From: Chlorocebus sabaeus
Lineage: Eukaryota; Chordata; Mammalia; Primates; Cercopithecidae
Direction of reading: 5' to 3'
DNA: 64,000 nt
Assembly (NCBI RefSeq): GCF_047675955.1
Contig: NC_132931.1
Location: 62,001 to 126,000, forward strand
Shown: in pieces, positions 27,146 through 40,848 of the stretch
How the letters are laid out: each line of letters starts with the position of its first letter
Position numbering within the stretch: position 1 is the stretch's first letter
Notes under the pieces: generated by a model
The model's database searches: none
What the model saw: only the letters and a program-made list of their open reading frames with translations
Told to the model about the DNA's origin: nothing
Program-made: the position numbers and the translations under genes

Positions 27146-27883
27146 CGTAGCGTAAGGCTTCTTGAAGGGAAAGCGGTAACTCGGAGGGATGAATTAACAG
27201 AACACAAAGCTGTTTCTCAGAAAGCTTCTTTCCATTTTTTAACGAAAGAGAATTCCTTTTTCACCATAGCCCTAAATGGGCTTCCAAATACCACTTTGCA
27301 AATTCCACAGGAACAGTCGAAGAGAAAGGTTTTCTGAGGGGAAAGCTGTAACTCCATGAGAGGAATTAACAAAACACAAAGCAGTTGCTCAGAAAGCTTC
27401 TTTTCAATTTTTCTCTTTCGATATTTCCTTTTTCACCAGAGCCCTCTATAGGCTTCCGAATATCACTTTGCAAATTCCACAGGAACAGTCTTATTGAAAG
27501 GCTTCCTGAGGGGAAAGCTGTAACTCCGTGAGATGAATTAACAGAACACAAAGCAGTTTCTCAGAAAGCATCTTTTCAGTTTTTGTCTTAGAATATTTCC
27601 TTTTTCACCATAGCCCTCTAAGGGCTTCCAAATATCACTTTGCAAATTCCACAGGAATAGTCTTAGCGAAAGGCTTCTTGAGGGGAAAGAAGTAACTCTG
27701 TGAGATGAATTAACCGAAAACAAAAGAATTTCTCAGAAAGCTTCTTTTCAGTTTTTATCTTAGGATATTTCCTTGTTCACCATAGCCCTCTATGGGCTTC
27801 CAAATATCACTTTGCAAATTCCACAAGAGCAGTCTTAACGGAAGGCTTCTTTAGGGGACTGCTGTAACTCTATGAGATGAATT

Positions 27884-27898
27884 ACAGAACACACAGCA
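27884..27898. repeat. Target-site duplication, left copy, first Alu
   Basis: ACAGAACACACAGCA lies directly before the Alu and is repeated without mismatch at 28185-28199. The string is ordinary alpha monomer sequence; removing the Alu and one copy restores a continuous monomer. This is the expected footprint of LINE-1 driven insertion. Confidence 0.95.
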
Positions 27899-28184
27899 TG
27901 TAATCCCAACACTTTGGGAGGCCGAGACGGGCGGATCACGAGGTCAGGAGATCGAGAACATCCTGGCTAACACAGTGAAACCCCGACTCTACTAAAAAAA
28001 TTTAAAAAAATCAGCTGGGCGTGATGGCGGGGCCTGTAGTCCCAGCTACACGGGAGGCAGAGGCAGGAGAATGGCGTGAACCAGGGAGGCGGAGCCTGAA
28101 GTGAGCTGAGATCCTGCCACTGCATTACGGCCTGGGTGACACAGTGAGACTCCGTCTCAAAAAAAAAAAAAAAAAAAAAAACAC
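27899..28184 (+). mobile_element. AluY-type SINE, 5'-truncated, plus orientation
   Basis: A sense-strand Alu begins at TGTAATCCCA, lacking about the first 23 bases of the consensus including the whole Pol III A box. It contains both Alu arms, the middle A-rich linker (near 27990-28010), and ends in an A23 tail at 28159-28181 plus ACAC. It is flanked by a perfect 15-bp target-site duplication. It carries many changes from AluY (for example CTCTACTAAAAAAATTT, GCCACTGCATTACGG, GCCTGAAGTGAGC), so it is not recent. With the A box missing it should not be transcribed from its own promoter. Insertion was into an alpha monomer of class ATTACAG. Confidence 0.96.
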
Positions 28185-28199
28185 ACAGAACACACAGCA
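28185..28199. repeat. Target-site duplication, right copy, first Alu
   Basis: ACAGAACACACAGCA follows the A tail and its ACAC suffix and is identical to the left copy. Alpha satellite resumes at once with GTTTCTCAGAAGGC. Confidence 0.95.
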
Positions 28200-31100
28200 G
28201 TTTCTCAGAAGGCTTCTTTCCTGTTTTTAACTGAAGATGTTTCCATTTTTACCATAGTCCTCTATTGGCTTCCAAATATCACATTGCAAGTTCCACAAGA
28301 ACAATCTTAGCGAAGGCTTCTTGAGGGGAAAGCTGTAACTCTGTGAGATGAATTAACAGAACACATAGCAGCTTCTCAGAAAGTTTCTTTTCCGTTTTTA
28401 TCTTTGAATATTTCCCTTTTCACCATAGAACCCTAAGGGCTTCCAAATATCACTTTACAAATTCCACAAGAACAGTCTTAGCGAAAGGCTTCCTGACGGG
28501 AAAGCTGTAACTATGTGAGATGAATAAACAGAACACAAAACAGTTTCTCAGAAAGCTTCTTTCAGTTTTTATCTTAGGATATTTCCTTTTTCTCCCTAGT
28601 CCTCTATGGGCTTCCTAATATCACTTGGCAAATTCCACAAGAACAGTCTTAGCGAAAGGCTTCTTGAGGGGAAAGCTGTAACTCTGTGAAATGAATTAAC
28701 AGAACAGAAAGCAGTTTCTCAGCAAGCTTCCTTTCAGTTTTTATCTTGGGATATTTACTTTTTCACCATAGCTCTCTGGGGCTTCCTAATATCACATTGC
28801 AAATTCCACAAGAACAGTCTTAGCGAAAGGCTTCTTGAAGGGAAAGCTGTAACTCTTTGAGATGAATTAACAGAACACAAACCAGTTACTCAGAAAGCTT
28901 CCTTTCGTTTTTTTCTTAGAATACTTCCTTTTTAACCATAGCCCCCTACGGGATTCCAAATATCACTTTGCAAATTCCAAAAGACCAGTGTTAGCGAAAG
29001 GCTTCCTGAGCGGAAAGCTGTAACTCTGTGAGATGAATTAAAAGAGCACAAAGAAGTTTCTCAGAAAGCTTCTTTTCAGTTTTTATCTGAGGATATTTCC
29101 TTTTTCACCAAAGACCTCTATGGGCTTCCAAATATCACTTTGCAAATTCCACAAGAGCAGTCTTAGCGAAAGGCTTCTTAAGGGGAAAGCTGTAACTCTG
29201 ATAGATGAATTAACAGAACACAAAGCACTTTCTCAGAAAGCTTCTTTTCGGTTTTTATCTTAGAATATTTCCTTTTTCACCATTTCCCTCCATGGGCTTC
29301 CAATTATCACTGTACAAATTCCACAAGAACAGTTTTAGCGAAAGTCTTCCTGAAGGGAAAGCTGTAACTCTGGGAGATGAAATAACAGAACACAAAACAG
29401 ATTCTCAGAAAGCTTCTTTTCAGTTTTTATCTTAGAATATTTCCTTTTTCACCACAGCCCTCTATGGGCTTCCTAATATCACTTTGCAAATTCCACAAGA
29501 ACAGTCTTAGCGTTAGGCTTTTTGAGGGGAAAGCTGTGACTCTGTGAGATGAATTAACAGAACACAAACCTGTTTCTAAGAAAGCTTCTTTTCAGTTTTT
29601 ATCTTGGGATATTTCCTTTTTCACCATAGCCCTCTATAGGCTAAAAATATCCCTTTGCAAATTCCACAAGAAAGTCGTAGCGTAAGGCTTCTTCAGGGGA
29701 AAGCTGTAACTCTGAGAGATGAATTAGCAGAACACAAAGCTGTTTCTCAGAAAGCTTCTTTACAATTTTTAACGGAAGATAATTCCTTTTTCACCATAGC
29801 CCTCTATGGGCTTCCAAATATCACTTTGCAAATTCCCCAAGAACAGTCTTAGCGAAAGGCTTCTTGAGGGAAAAGCTGTAACACTGTGAGATGAATGAAC
29901 AGAACACAAAGCAGTTTCTCAGAAAGCTTCTTTTCATTTTTTCTCTTAGGATATTTCCTTTTTCACCAGAGCCCTCTATGAGCTTATAATATCACTTTGC
30001 AAATTCCACAAGAACAGTTTTAGAGAAAGGCTTCTTGAGGGGAAAGCTGTAACTCTGTGAGATGAATTAACAGAACACAAAGCAGTTTCACACAAGGTTT
30101 CTTTACAGTTTTTAACTGAAGACATTTCCTTTTTCACCATAGACCTCCATGGGCTTCCAAATATCTCTTTGCAAATCCCACAAGAACAGTGTTAGCGAAA
30201 GGCTTCTTGAGGGGAAAGCTGTAAATTTGTGAGATGAATTAACAGAACACAAAGCCGTTTCTAAGAAAGCTTCTTTTCAGTTTTTATCTTAGGATATTTC
30301 CTTTTTCACCATAGCCCTCTATCGTCTTCCAAATATCAATTTGCAAATTCCAGAAGAACAGTCGTAGCGAAAGGCTTCTTGAGGGGGAATTTGTAACTCG
30401 GTGAGATGAATTAGCAGAACACAAAGTACTTTCTCAGAAAGCTTATTTTCATTTTTTATCTTAGGATAGTTCCTTTTTCACCATAGCCCTCCATCGGCTT
30501 CCAAATATCACTTTTTAAATTCCAGAAGAAAAGTCTTAGCGAAAGTCTTCTTGAGGGGAAAGTTGTAACTACGTGAGATGAATTGGCAGAACACAAATTG
30601 GTTTCTCATAAAGCATCTTTTCAGTTTTTATGTTAGGATATTTCCTTTTTCACCAGAGCACGCTTTGGGCTTCCAAATATCACTTTGCCAATTCCACAAT
30701 TACAATCTTAGCCAAAGGCTTCTTGAGGGGAAAGCTGTAACTCTATGAGATGAATTAACAGAACGAAAATCAGTTTCTCTGAAAGCTTCTTTTCGGTTTT
30801 TATCTTAGAATATTTCCTTTTTGACCATAGCCTCATATGGGCTTCCAAATATCACTTTGCAAATTCCACAAGAACAGTCTTAGCGAAAGGCTTTCTGAGG
30901 GGAAAGCTGTAACACTGTGAGATGAATTAGCAGAACACAAAGCAGTTTCTCAGAGAGCTTCTTTTCAGTTTTTATCTTTGGATATTTCCTTTTTCACCAT
31001 AGCCCTCTAAGGGCTTCCAAATATCACTTTGCAAATTCCACAAGAACCGTCTTAGCGAAATGCTTCTTGAGGGGGAAGCTGTAACCCTGTGATATGAATT

Positions 31101-33794
31101 AACAGAACACAAAGAGTTTCTCTGAAGGCTTCTTTCCAGTTTTTAACTGAAGATATTTTCTTTTTCACCATAGCCAACTATGGGCTTCCAAACATCTCTT
31201 TGAAAATTCCACAAGAACAATCTTTGCGAAAGACTTCTTGAGGGGAAATCTGTAACTCTGTGAGATGAATTAACAGAACACAAAGCAGTTTCTCAGAAAG
31301 CTTCTTTACAGTTTTTATCTTAGGATATATCCTGTTTCACCATAGCCCTCTATGGGCTTCCAAATATCACTTTGCAAATTCCACAAGAACTGTCTTAGCT
31401 AAAGGATTCTTAAAGGGAAAGCAGTAACTCTGTGAAATGAATTAACAGAACACAAAGCAGTTTCTCAGAAAACCTCTTTTCAGTTTTTAGCTTAGGATAT
31501 TTCCTTTTTCACCATAGCCCACTATGGGCTTCCAAATATCACTTTGCAAATTCCACAAGAACTGTCTTAGCTAAAGGATTCTTGAGGGGAAAGCAGTAAC
31601 GCTGTGAAATGAATTAACAGATCACAATTCGGTTTCTCAGAAAGCTTCGTTTCAGTTTTTAGCTTAGGATATTTACTTTTTCACCATAGCCCACTATGGG
31701 CTTCCAAATATCACTTTGCAAATTCCACAAGAACAGTCTTAACGAAAGGCTTCTTGAGGCGAAAGCTGCAATTCTGTGAGATGAATTCCAGAATTGAAAG
31801 CAGTTTCTCAGAAGGCTTTTCTCCTGTTTTTAACTGAAGATATTTCCATGATTACCGTAGCACTATATTGGCTCCCAAATCTCACCTTGCAAATTCCACA
31901 AGAACAGTCTTATCGAAAGACTTCTAGAGGGAAATGCTGTAACTCTGTGCGATGAATTTACAGAACACCAAGCAGTTTCTCAGAAAGCTCCTTTTCAGTT
32001 TTTATCTTAGAATATTCCCTTTTTCACTGTAGCCCTCTATGGGCTTCCAAATATCACTTTGCAAATTCCACAAAAAGAGTCTTAGCGAACGGCTTCCTGA
32101 GCGAAAAGCTGTAACTCTGTGAGATGAATTAACAGAAAACAAAACAGTTTCCCAGAAAGCTTCTTTTCAGATTTTATCTTAGGATATTTCCGTTTTCACC
32201 ATAGCCCTCTAAGGGCTTCCTAGTATCACTTTGCAAATTCCACAGGAACAGTCTTAGCGAAAGGCTTCTTCAGGGGAAAGCTGTAACTTTGTGAGATGTA
32301 TTAAAAGAACACAAAGGAGTTTCTCAGAAAGCTTCTTTTCAGTTTTTATCTTAGGATATTTCCTTTTTCACCATAGCCCTCTATGGGCTTCCCAATATCC
32401 CTTTGCCAATTCCACAAGAACAGCCTTAGCGAAAGGCTTCTTGAAGGGAAAGATGTAACTCTGTGAGATGAATTAACAGAACACAGAGCAGTTTCTCAGA
32501 AAGCTTCCTTCCAGTTTTGAATGGAAGATATTTCCTTTTTCACCATAGCCCTCTATGGGCTTCCAAATATCCCTTTGCCAATTCTAAAGAACAGTCTTAG
32601 CGAAAGGTTTCTTCAGGGGAAAGCTGTAACACTGTGAGATGAATTAACAGAACACAAAGCAGTTTCTCAGAATTCTTTTCAGTTTTTCTCTTGGGATACT
32701 TCCTTTTACACCATGGCCCTCTATGGGCTTCCAAATATCACTTTGCAAATTTCACAAAAACAGTCGTAGCGAAAGGCTTCTTGAGGGTAAAGCTGTAACT
32801 CTGTGAGATGAATTAACAAAACACAAAGCTGTTTCTCATGAAGCTTCTTTCCAGTTTTTATCTTAGAATATTTCCTTTTTCACCATAGCCCACTACGGTC
32901 TTTCAAATATCACTTTGCAAATTCCACAAGAACAGTCTTAGTGAAAGGCTTCCTGAGGGGAAAGCTGTAACTCTCTGAGATGAATTAAAAGAACACAAAA
33001 GAGTTTCTCAGAAACTTCTTTTCAGTTTTTATCTTAGGATATTTCCGTTTTCACCATAGCCCTCTATGGGCTTCCTAGTATCACTTTGCAAATTCGACAG
33101 GAACAGTCTTAGCGAAAGGCTTCTTCAGAGGAAAGCTGTAACTTTGTGAGATGAATTAACAGAACACAAAGCAGTTTCTCAGAAAGCTTCTTTTCAGTTT
33201 TTACCTTAGGATATTTCCTTTTTCACCACAGTCCTCTATGGGCTTCAAAATATCACTTTGCAAATTCCACAAGAGCAGTCTTAGCGAAAGACTTCTTAAG
33301 GGGAAAGCTGTAACTCTGAGAGATGAATTAACAGAACAGAAAGCAGTTTCTCAGAAAGCTTCTTTTCGGTTTTTTTCTTACAATATTTCCTTTTTCTCCA
33401 TAGTCCTCTATGGGCTTCCAAACATCACTGTACAAATTCCACAAGAAGAGTCTTAGCCAAAGGCTTCCTGAAGGGAAAGGTGTAACTCTGTGAGATGAAT
33501 TAACAGAACACAAAACAACTTCTCAGAAAGCTTCTTTTCAGTTTTTACCTTAGAATATTTGCTTTTTCACCATAGCCCTCTATGGGCTTCCTAATATCAC
33601 TATGCAAATTACACAAGAACAGTCTTAGCGAAAGGCTTCTTGAGGGTAAAGCTGTTACTCTGTGAGATGAATTAACAGAACACAAAGCAGTTTCTAAGAA
33701 GCTTCTTTTTAGTTTTTATCTTAGAATATTTAATTTTTCACCGTAGACATTTATGGGCTTCCAAATATCACTTTGCAAATTCCACAAGAACTGT

Positions 33795-36021
33795 CGTAGC
33801 GAAAGGCTTCTTGAGGGGAAAGCTGTAACGCTGAGAGATGAATTAACAGAACACAAAGCTGTTACTCAGAAAGCTTCTTTCCAATTTTTAACTGAAGGTT
33901 ATTCCTTTTTCACCCCAGCCCTCTATGGGCATCCAAATATCAATTTGCAAATTCCACAACAACAGTCTTAGCGAAAGGATTCTTGAGGGAAAGCTGTAAC
34001 CCTGTGAGATGAATTAAAAGAACACAAAGCAGTTTCTCAGAAAGCGTCTTTCCAGTTTTTAACTGGAGATATTTCCCTTTTTCACCAGATCCCTCTATGG
34101 GCTTCCAAATATCACTTTGCAAATTGCACAAGAACAGTCTTAGCGAAAGGCTTCTTAAGGGGAAAGCTGTAACTCTGAGAGATGAATTAACAGAACACAA
34201 AGGTTTCTCAGAAAGCTTCTTTTCGGTTTTTATCTTAGAATATTTCCTTTTTCACCATAGTCCTCTATTGGCTTCCAAATATCACTGTACAAATTCCACA
34301 AGAACAGTTTAAGAGAAACGCTTCTTGAGGGGAAAGCTGTAACTCTGTGAGATGAATTAACAGAACACAAAGAAGTTTCTCAGAAGGTTTCTTTCCAGTT
34401 CTTAAGTGAAGATATTTCCTTTTTCACAATAGACCTCCATGGGCTTCCAAGTATCACTTTGCAAATTCCACAAGAACAGTCTTAGGAAAAGGCTTTCTGA
34501 GCGGAAAGCTGTAATTATGTGAGATGAATTAACAGAACACAAAGAAGTTTCTCAGAAAGCTTCTTTTCAGATTTTATCTTAGGATATTTCCTTTTTCAGC
34601 ATAGCCCTCTATGGGCTTCCAAATATCAATTTGCAAATTTCGCAAGAACAGTCTTAGCGAAAGACTTCTTGTGGGGAATGCTGTAACACTGTGAGATGAA
34701 TTAAGAGAACACAAAGCAGTTGTTCAGAAACTTCTTTTCAGTTTTTATCTTAGGATATTTCCATATTCACCATAGCCCTCTATGGGCTTCCTAATATCAC
34801 TTTGTAAATTCCACAAGAACAGTCTTAGCGAAAGGCTTCCTGAGGGTAAAGCTGTAACTCTGTGAGATGAATTAACAGAACACAAAACAGTTTCTCAGAA
34901 TCTTCTTTTCAGCTTTTATCTTAGGATATTTCCTTTTCCACCATAACCCTCTATGGGCTTCCTAATATCACTTTGCAAATTCCACATGAACAGTCTTAGC
35001 GAAAGGCTTCTGGAGGGGAAAGCTGTAACTTTGTGAGATGAATTAACAGAACACATACCAGTTTCTAAGAAAGCTTCTTGTCAGTTTTTATCTTAGGATA
35101 TTTCCTTTTTCACCATACCCTCTATGGGCTTCCAAATATCACATTGCAAATTCCACAAGAACAGTCGTAGCGAAAGGTTTCTTGAGGGTAAAGCTGTAAC
35201 TCTGAGAGATGAATTAACAGAACACAATGCTGTTTCTCAGAAAGGTTATTTCAATTTTTAACGGAAGATAATTCCTTTTTTACCACAGCCCTCTATGGGC
35301 TTGCAAATATCACTTTGCAAATTCTACAAGAACAGTCATTGCGAAAGGCTTCTTCAGGGGAAAGCTGTAACACTGTGAGATGAATAAACATAACACAAAG
35401 CAGTTTCTCAGAGCTTCTTTTCTGTTTTTCTCTTAGGATATTTCCTTTTTCACCATGGCCCTCTATGGGCTTCCTAATATCACTTTGCAAATTTCACAAA
35501 AACAGTCGTAGCGAAAGGCTTCTTAAGGGGAAAGCTGTAACTCTGTGAGATGAATTAACAGAACACAAAGCAGTTTCTCAGAAAACTTCTTTTCGGTTTT
35601 TATCTTAGAATATTTCCTTTTTCTCCATAGCCCTCTATAGGCTTCCAAATATCACTGTACAAATTCCACAAGAACATTCTTAGCCAAAGGCTTCCTGAAG
35701 GGAAAGATGTAACTCTGTGAGATGAATTAACAGAACACAAAACGGCTTCTCAGAAAGCTTCTTTTCAGTTTTTATCTTAGAATATTTGCTTTTTCACCGT
35801 AGCCCTCTATGGGCTTCCTAATATCACTTTGCAAATTCCACAAGAACAGTCTTAGCGAAAGGCTTCTTGAGGGGAAAGCTGTAACTCTGTGAGATGAATT
35901 AACAGAACACAAAGCAGTTTCGAAGAAGCTTCTTTTCAGTTTTTAACTTCGGATATTTCCTTTTTCACCGTAGACATCTATGGGCTTCCAAATATCACTT
36001 TGCAAATTCCACAAGAACAGT
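33795..36021 (-). repeat. 13-mer higher-order unit with closely related next copy
   Basis: Marker spacing is 2227 bp. The about 390 bp around the first marker (33690-34080) match the about 380 bp around the next (35920-36300) closely. Shared rare features are TTCACCGTAGACAT, GTAACGCTGAGAGATG, GTTACTCAGAAAGC, CTGAAGGTTATT versus CCGAAGGTAATT, TATGGGCATCC, CACAACAACAGTC and GAAAGCGTCTTTCC. This pair is clearly younger than the average neighbour pair. Confidence 0.72.
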
Positions 36022-38425
36022 CGTAGCGAAAGGCTTCTTGAGGGGAAAGCTGTAACGCTGAGAGATGAATTAGCAGAACACAAAGCTGTTACTCAGAAAG
36101 CTTCTTTCCAATTTTTAACCGAAGGTAATTCCTTTTTCAACCCAGCCCTCTATGGGCATCCAAATATCAATTTGCAAATTCCACAACAACAGTCTTAGCG
36201 AAATGATTCTTGAGGGAAAGCTGTAAACCCGTGAGATGAATTAAAAACACACAAAGCAGTTTCTCAGAAAGCGTCTTTCCAGTTTTTAACTGGAGATATT
36301 TCCTTTTTTACCATAGCCCTCTATGGGCTTCCAAATATCACTTTGCAAATTACACAAGAACAGTCTTAGCGTAAGGCTTCAGTAGGGTAAAGCTGTAACT
36401 TTGTGAAATGAATTAACAGAACACAAAGCAGTTTCTCAGAAAGCTTCTTTTCAGTTTTTATCTTAGGATATTTCCTTTTTCACCATAGCCCACTATGGGC
36501 TTCCAAATGTCACTTTGCAAATTCCACAAGAACAGTCTTATCGAAAGGCTTCTTTAGGGGAAAGCTGCAAATCTGTGAGATGAATTAACAGAACACAAAG
36601 AAGTTTCTCAGAAGGCTTCTTTTCAGTTTTTGTCTTAGGATATTTCCTTTTTCATCAGAGACCTCTATGGGCTTCCAAATATCACTTTGAAAATTCCACA
36701 AGAACAGTCCTAGCGAAAGGCTTCCTGAGGGGGTAGCTGTAACTCTCTGAGATGAATTAACAGAACTCAAAGCAGTTTCTCAGAAGGCTTCTTTCCAGTT
36801 ATTAACTGAAGATATTTCCTTTCTCACCGTAGACCTCAATGGGCTCCCAAATATCACTTTCCAAATTCCACAAGAACAGTCTTATCAAAAGGCTTCTTAA
36901 TGGGAAAGCTGTAACTCTCTGAGATGAATTAACAAAACACAAAGCTGTTTCTCATGAAGCTTCTTTCCAGTTTTTATCTTAGAGTATTTCCTTTTACACC
37001 ATAGCCCTCTATGGGCTTTCAAATATCTCTTTGCAAATTCCACAGGAACAGTTTTAGCGAAAGGATTCCTGAGAGGAAAGCTGTAACCCTGTGAGATGAA
37101 CTAAGAGAACAGAAAACAGTTTCTCAGAAACTTCTCTGCAGTTTTTATCTTAGAATAATTCCTTTTTCACCATAGCTCTCTAAGGGCTTCCTATTATCAC
37201 TTTGCAAATTCCACATGAACAGTCTTAGCGAAAGGCTTCTTGAAGGGAAAGCTGTAAATCTGTGAGATGAATTAACAGAACACAAAGCAGTTTCTCAGAA
37301 AGCTTCTTTTCAGTTTTTATCTTAGGATATTTCTTTTTCACCATAGCCCTCTGTGGGCTTCCAAATATCACTTTGCAAATTCCACAAGAACAGTCTACAC
37401 GAAAGGCGTCTTGAGGGGAAAGCTGTAACTCTGTGAGATGAATTAACAGAACGAAAAGCTGATTCTCAGAAACCTTCTTTACAGTTTTTATCTTAGAATA
37501 TTTCCATTTTTACCACAGCCTTCCATGAGCTTCCAAATATCACTTTGAAAATTCCACAAGAACAGTCTCAGCGAAAGGCTTTCTGAGGGGAAAGCTGCAA
37601 CTCCGTGAGATGAATTAACAGAACTCAAAGGAGTTTCTCAGAAATGTTCTTTTCAGTTTTTATCTTAGGATATTTCCTTTTTCACCATAGCACTCTATGG
37701 GCTTCCTAAAATCACTTTGCAAATTCCACAAGAACACTTTTAGCGAAAGGCTTCTTGAGGGGAAAGCTGTAACTTTGTGAGATGAATTAACTAAACACAA
37801 AGCAGTTTCTCAGAAAGCTTCTTTTCAGTTTTTATCTTAGGATATTTCCTTTTTCAACATAGCCCTCTATGGGCTTCCAAATATCATTTTGCAAATTCCA
37901 CAGGAACAATTGTAGCGAAAGGCTTCTTGAGGGGAAACTGTAACTCTGAGAGATGAATTAACAGAACACAAAGCAGTTTCTCAGAAAGCTTCTTTTCAGT
38001 TTTTATCTTAGAATATTTCCATTTTCACCATAGCCCTGCATGGGCTTCCAAATATCACTTTGCAAATTCCAAAACAACAGTCTTAACGAAAGGCTTTCTG
38101 AAAGGAAAGCTGTAACTCCGTGAGATGAATTAACGGAACACAAAGGAGTTTCTCTGAAAGGTTCTATTCAGTTTTTATCTTAGGATATTTCCTTTTTAAC
38201 CATAGCACTCTATGGGCTTCCTAATATCACCTTTCAAATTCCACAAGAACATTCTTAGCGAAAGGCTTTTTGAAGGGAATGCTGTAACTCTGTGAGACGA
38301 ATTAACAGAACACAAAGGAGTTTCTCAGAAAGCATCTTTTCAGTTTTTATCTTAGGATGTTTCCTTTTTCACCATAGCCCTCTATGGGCTTCTAAATATC
38401 ACTTTGTAAATCCCACAAGAACAGT
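36022..38425 (-). repeat. Higher-order unit of about 14 monomers
   Basis: From the marker at 36022 to the last recognised marker at 38426, spacing is 2404 bp, one monomer more than the other units in this layer. The length is nearly the same as the 14-monomer unit downstream at 44160-48963 (2401 and 2403 bp). The marker monomer itself was not recognised in those downstream units, so equal length may be coincidence. Confidence 0.5.
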
Positions 38426-40848
38426 CGTAGCGAAAGGCTTCTTGAGGGGAAAGCTGTAACTCTGAGAGATGAATTAACAGAACACAAAGCTGTTTCACAG
38501 AAAGCTTCTTTTAAATTTTTAAAGGAAGATAATTCCTTATTCACAACACCCCTCCATGGGCTTCCTAATAACACTTTGCAAATTCCACAAGAACAGTCTT
38601 AGCGAACGGCTTCTTGAGGGGAAAGCTGTAACTCTGTGAGATGAATTGACAGAACACAAAGCAGTTTCTCAGAAAGCTTCTTTACAGTTTTTACTTTAGA
38701 ATATTTCCTTTTTCACCATTGCCCTCTACCGGCTTCCAAATATCACTTTTCAAATTCCACAAGAACAGTATTAGCGAAAGGCTTCCTGAGGGGAAAGATG
38801 TAACTCTTTGAGATGAATTAACAGAACACAAAGCAGTTTCCCAGAAAGCTTCTTTTCGGTTTTTATCTTGGAATATTTCCTTTTTCACCATAGCCCTCTA
38901 TAGGCTTCCAAAATCACTTTGCAAATTCCACAAGAATAGCCTTAGCGAAAGGTTTCCTGAGGGGAAAGCTGTATCTCTGTGAGGTGAATTAACAGACACA
39001 CAAAACAGTTTCTCAGAAACCTTCTTTTCAGTTTTCACCTTAGAGTATTTCCTTCTTCACCATAGACCACTATGGGCTTTCTATTATCACTTTGCAAATT
39101 CCACAAGAACAGTCTTAGCGAAAGACTTCTTGAGGGGGATGCTGTAACTCTGTGAGATGAATTAGCAGAACACAAAGCAGTTTCTCAGAAACCTTCTTTT
39201 CAGTTTTTATCTAAGGATATTTCCTTCTTCACCACAGCCCTCCATGTGCTTCCAAATATCACTTTGCAAATTCCACAAGAACAGTCTTAGCGGAAGTCTT
39301 CTTGAGGGGGAAGCTGTAAAACTGTGAAATGAATTAACAGAACACAAAGCAGTTTCTCAGAAGGTTCTTTTCAGTTTTTAACTGAAGATATTTCCTTTTT
39401 CACCATAGCCCTCTAGGGGCTTCCAAATATCACTTTACAAATTACACAAGAACAGTCTTAGTGAAAGGCTTCTTCAGGGGAATGCTGTAACTCTGTGAGA
39501 TGAATTAGCAGAACACAAAGCAGTTACTCAGAAAGTTTCCTTTCGTTTGTTATCTTAGAATACTTCATTTTTCTCCATAGACCTCTATGGGCTTCCAAAT
39601 ATCACTTTGCAAATTCCACAAGAACAGTCTTAGCGAAAGGCTTCTTGATGAAAAGCTGTAACTCTGTGAGATGAATTTTCAGAACCCAAAGCAGTTTCCC
39701 AGGAAGCATCTTTCCAGTTTTTAACTGAAGATAATTCCTTTTTCACCATAGCTTTATATGGTTTCCAAATATCACAGTGGAAATTCCACAAGAACAGTCT
39801 TAGCAAAAGACTTCTTGAGGGGAAATCTGTAACTCTGTGAGATGAATTAAAAGAACACAATGCACCTTCTCAGAAAACTTCTTTTCGGTTTTTATCTTAC
39901 GATATTTCCTTTTCCACCAGGGCCCTCAAAGTGCTTCCAAATATCACTTTTTAAATTCCACAAGAACAGTCTTAGCGAAAGGCTTATAGAGGGGAAAGCT
40001 GTAACTCTGTCAGATGAATTAACAGAAAACAAAGCAGTTTCTCAGACGGCTTCTTTCCAGTTTTTAACTGAAGATATTTCCTTTTTCACCATAGCCCTCT
40101 ATGGTCTTCCAAATATCACATTGCAAATTCCACAAGAACAGTCTTAGCGAAAGTTTTCTTGAGGGGAAAGCTGTAACGATGTGAGATGAATTACCAGAAC
40201 ACAAAGCCGTTTCTCATGAAGCATCTTTCCAGTTTTTACCTTAGCATATTTCATTTTTCACCATAGCCCTCTACGGGCCTTCAAATATCACCTTGCAAAT
40301 TCCACAAGAACAGTCTTAGCGAAAGGCGTTCTGAGGGGAAAGCTGTAACTCTGTGAGATGAATTAACAGAACACAAAACAGTTTCTCAGAAACTTCTTTT
40401 CAGTTTTTATCTTAGGATATTTCCTTTCTCACCATAGCCCTCTATGGGCTTCCTCAGATCACTTTGCAAATTCCACAAGAACAGTCTTAGCAAAAGGCAT
40501 CTTCAGGGGAAACTCTAACTCTGTGAGCTGAATTAACAGAACACAAAGCAGTTTCTTAGAAAGCTTCTTTACGGTTTTTACCTTAGAATATTTCTTTTTT
40601 CACCATAGACCTCTGTGGGCTTCCAAATATCACTTTTCAAATTCCACAGGAACAGTCTTAGCGAAAGGCTTCTAGAGCGGAAAGCTGTAACTATGTGAGA
40701 TGAATTAACAGAACACAAAGCATTTTCTGAGAAAGCTTCTTTTCGGTTTTTATCTTAGAATATTTCCTTTTTCACCATAGCCCTCTATGGGCTTCCAAAA
40801 TCACTTTGCAAATTCCACAAGAATAGTCTTAGCGAAAGGTTTCCTGAG

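Larger units (their letters stand above)
27146..29675 (-). repeat. 13-mer higher-order unit, copy 2, carrying the first Alu
   Basis: Marker-to-marker length is 2530 bp, or 2229 bp once the 301-bp Alu insertion including one target-site duplicate is removed. That restores the 13-monomer period. Both boundary monomers share the rare CGTAGCGTAAGG string with copy 1. The Alu therefore arrived without disturbing the register and after the unit was formed. Confidence 0.65.
24700..38600 (-). repeat. Alpha satellite layer c: decayed higher-order repeat of about 13 monomers
   Basis: A marker monomer with GTCGTAGCG, CTGAGAGATGAATT and CAATTTTTAACGGAAG followed by a short AATTCC spacing recurs at 24921, 27146, 29676, 33795, 36022 and 38426. 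Spacings are 2225, 2229 (after subtracting the 301-bp Alu insertion), 4119 (about 24 monomers), 2227 and 2404 bp. A preceding run in the same order, with CGGTTTTTATCTTAGAAT, CACTGTACAAATTCC, CCTGAAGGGAAAG and CTTCCTAATATC, accompanies the marker in several units. This supports a 13-monomer higher-order repeat with later loss, gain and mosaic exchange of monomers. Extra marker copies 5 or 8 monomers off phase (near 25775 and 35164) show internal shuffling. Confidence 0.72.

Noticed and set aside
28181..28199. An AC-rich microsatellite after the first Alu
   Set aside because: The ACACACAG run is the tail suffix joined to the target-site duplicate, which itself contains ACACACAG from the alpha monomer.
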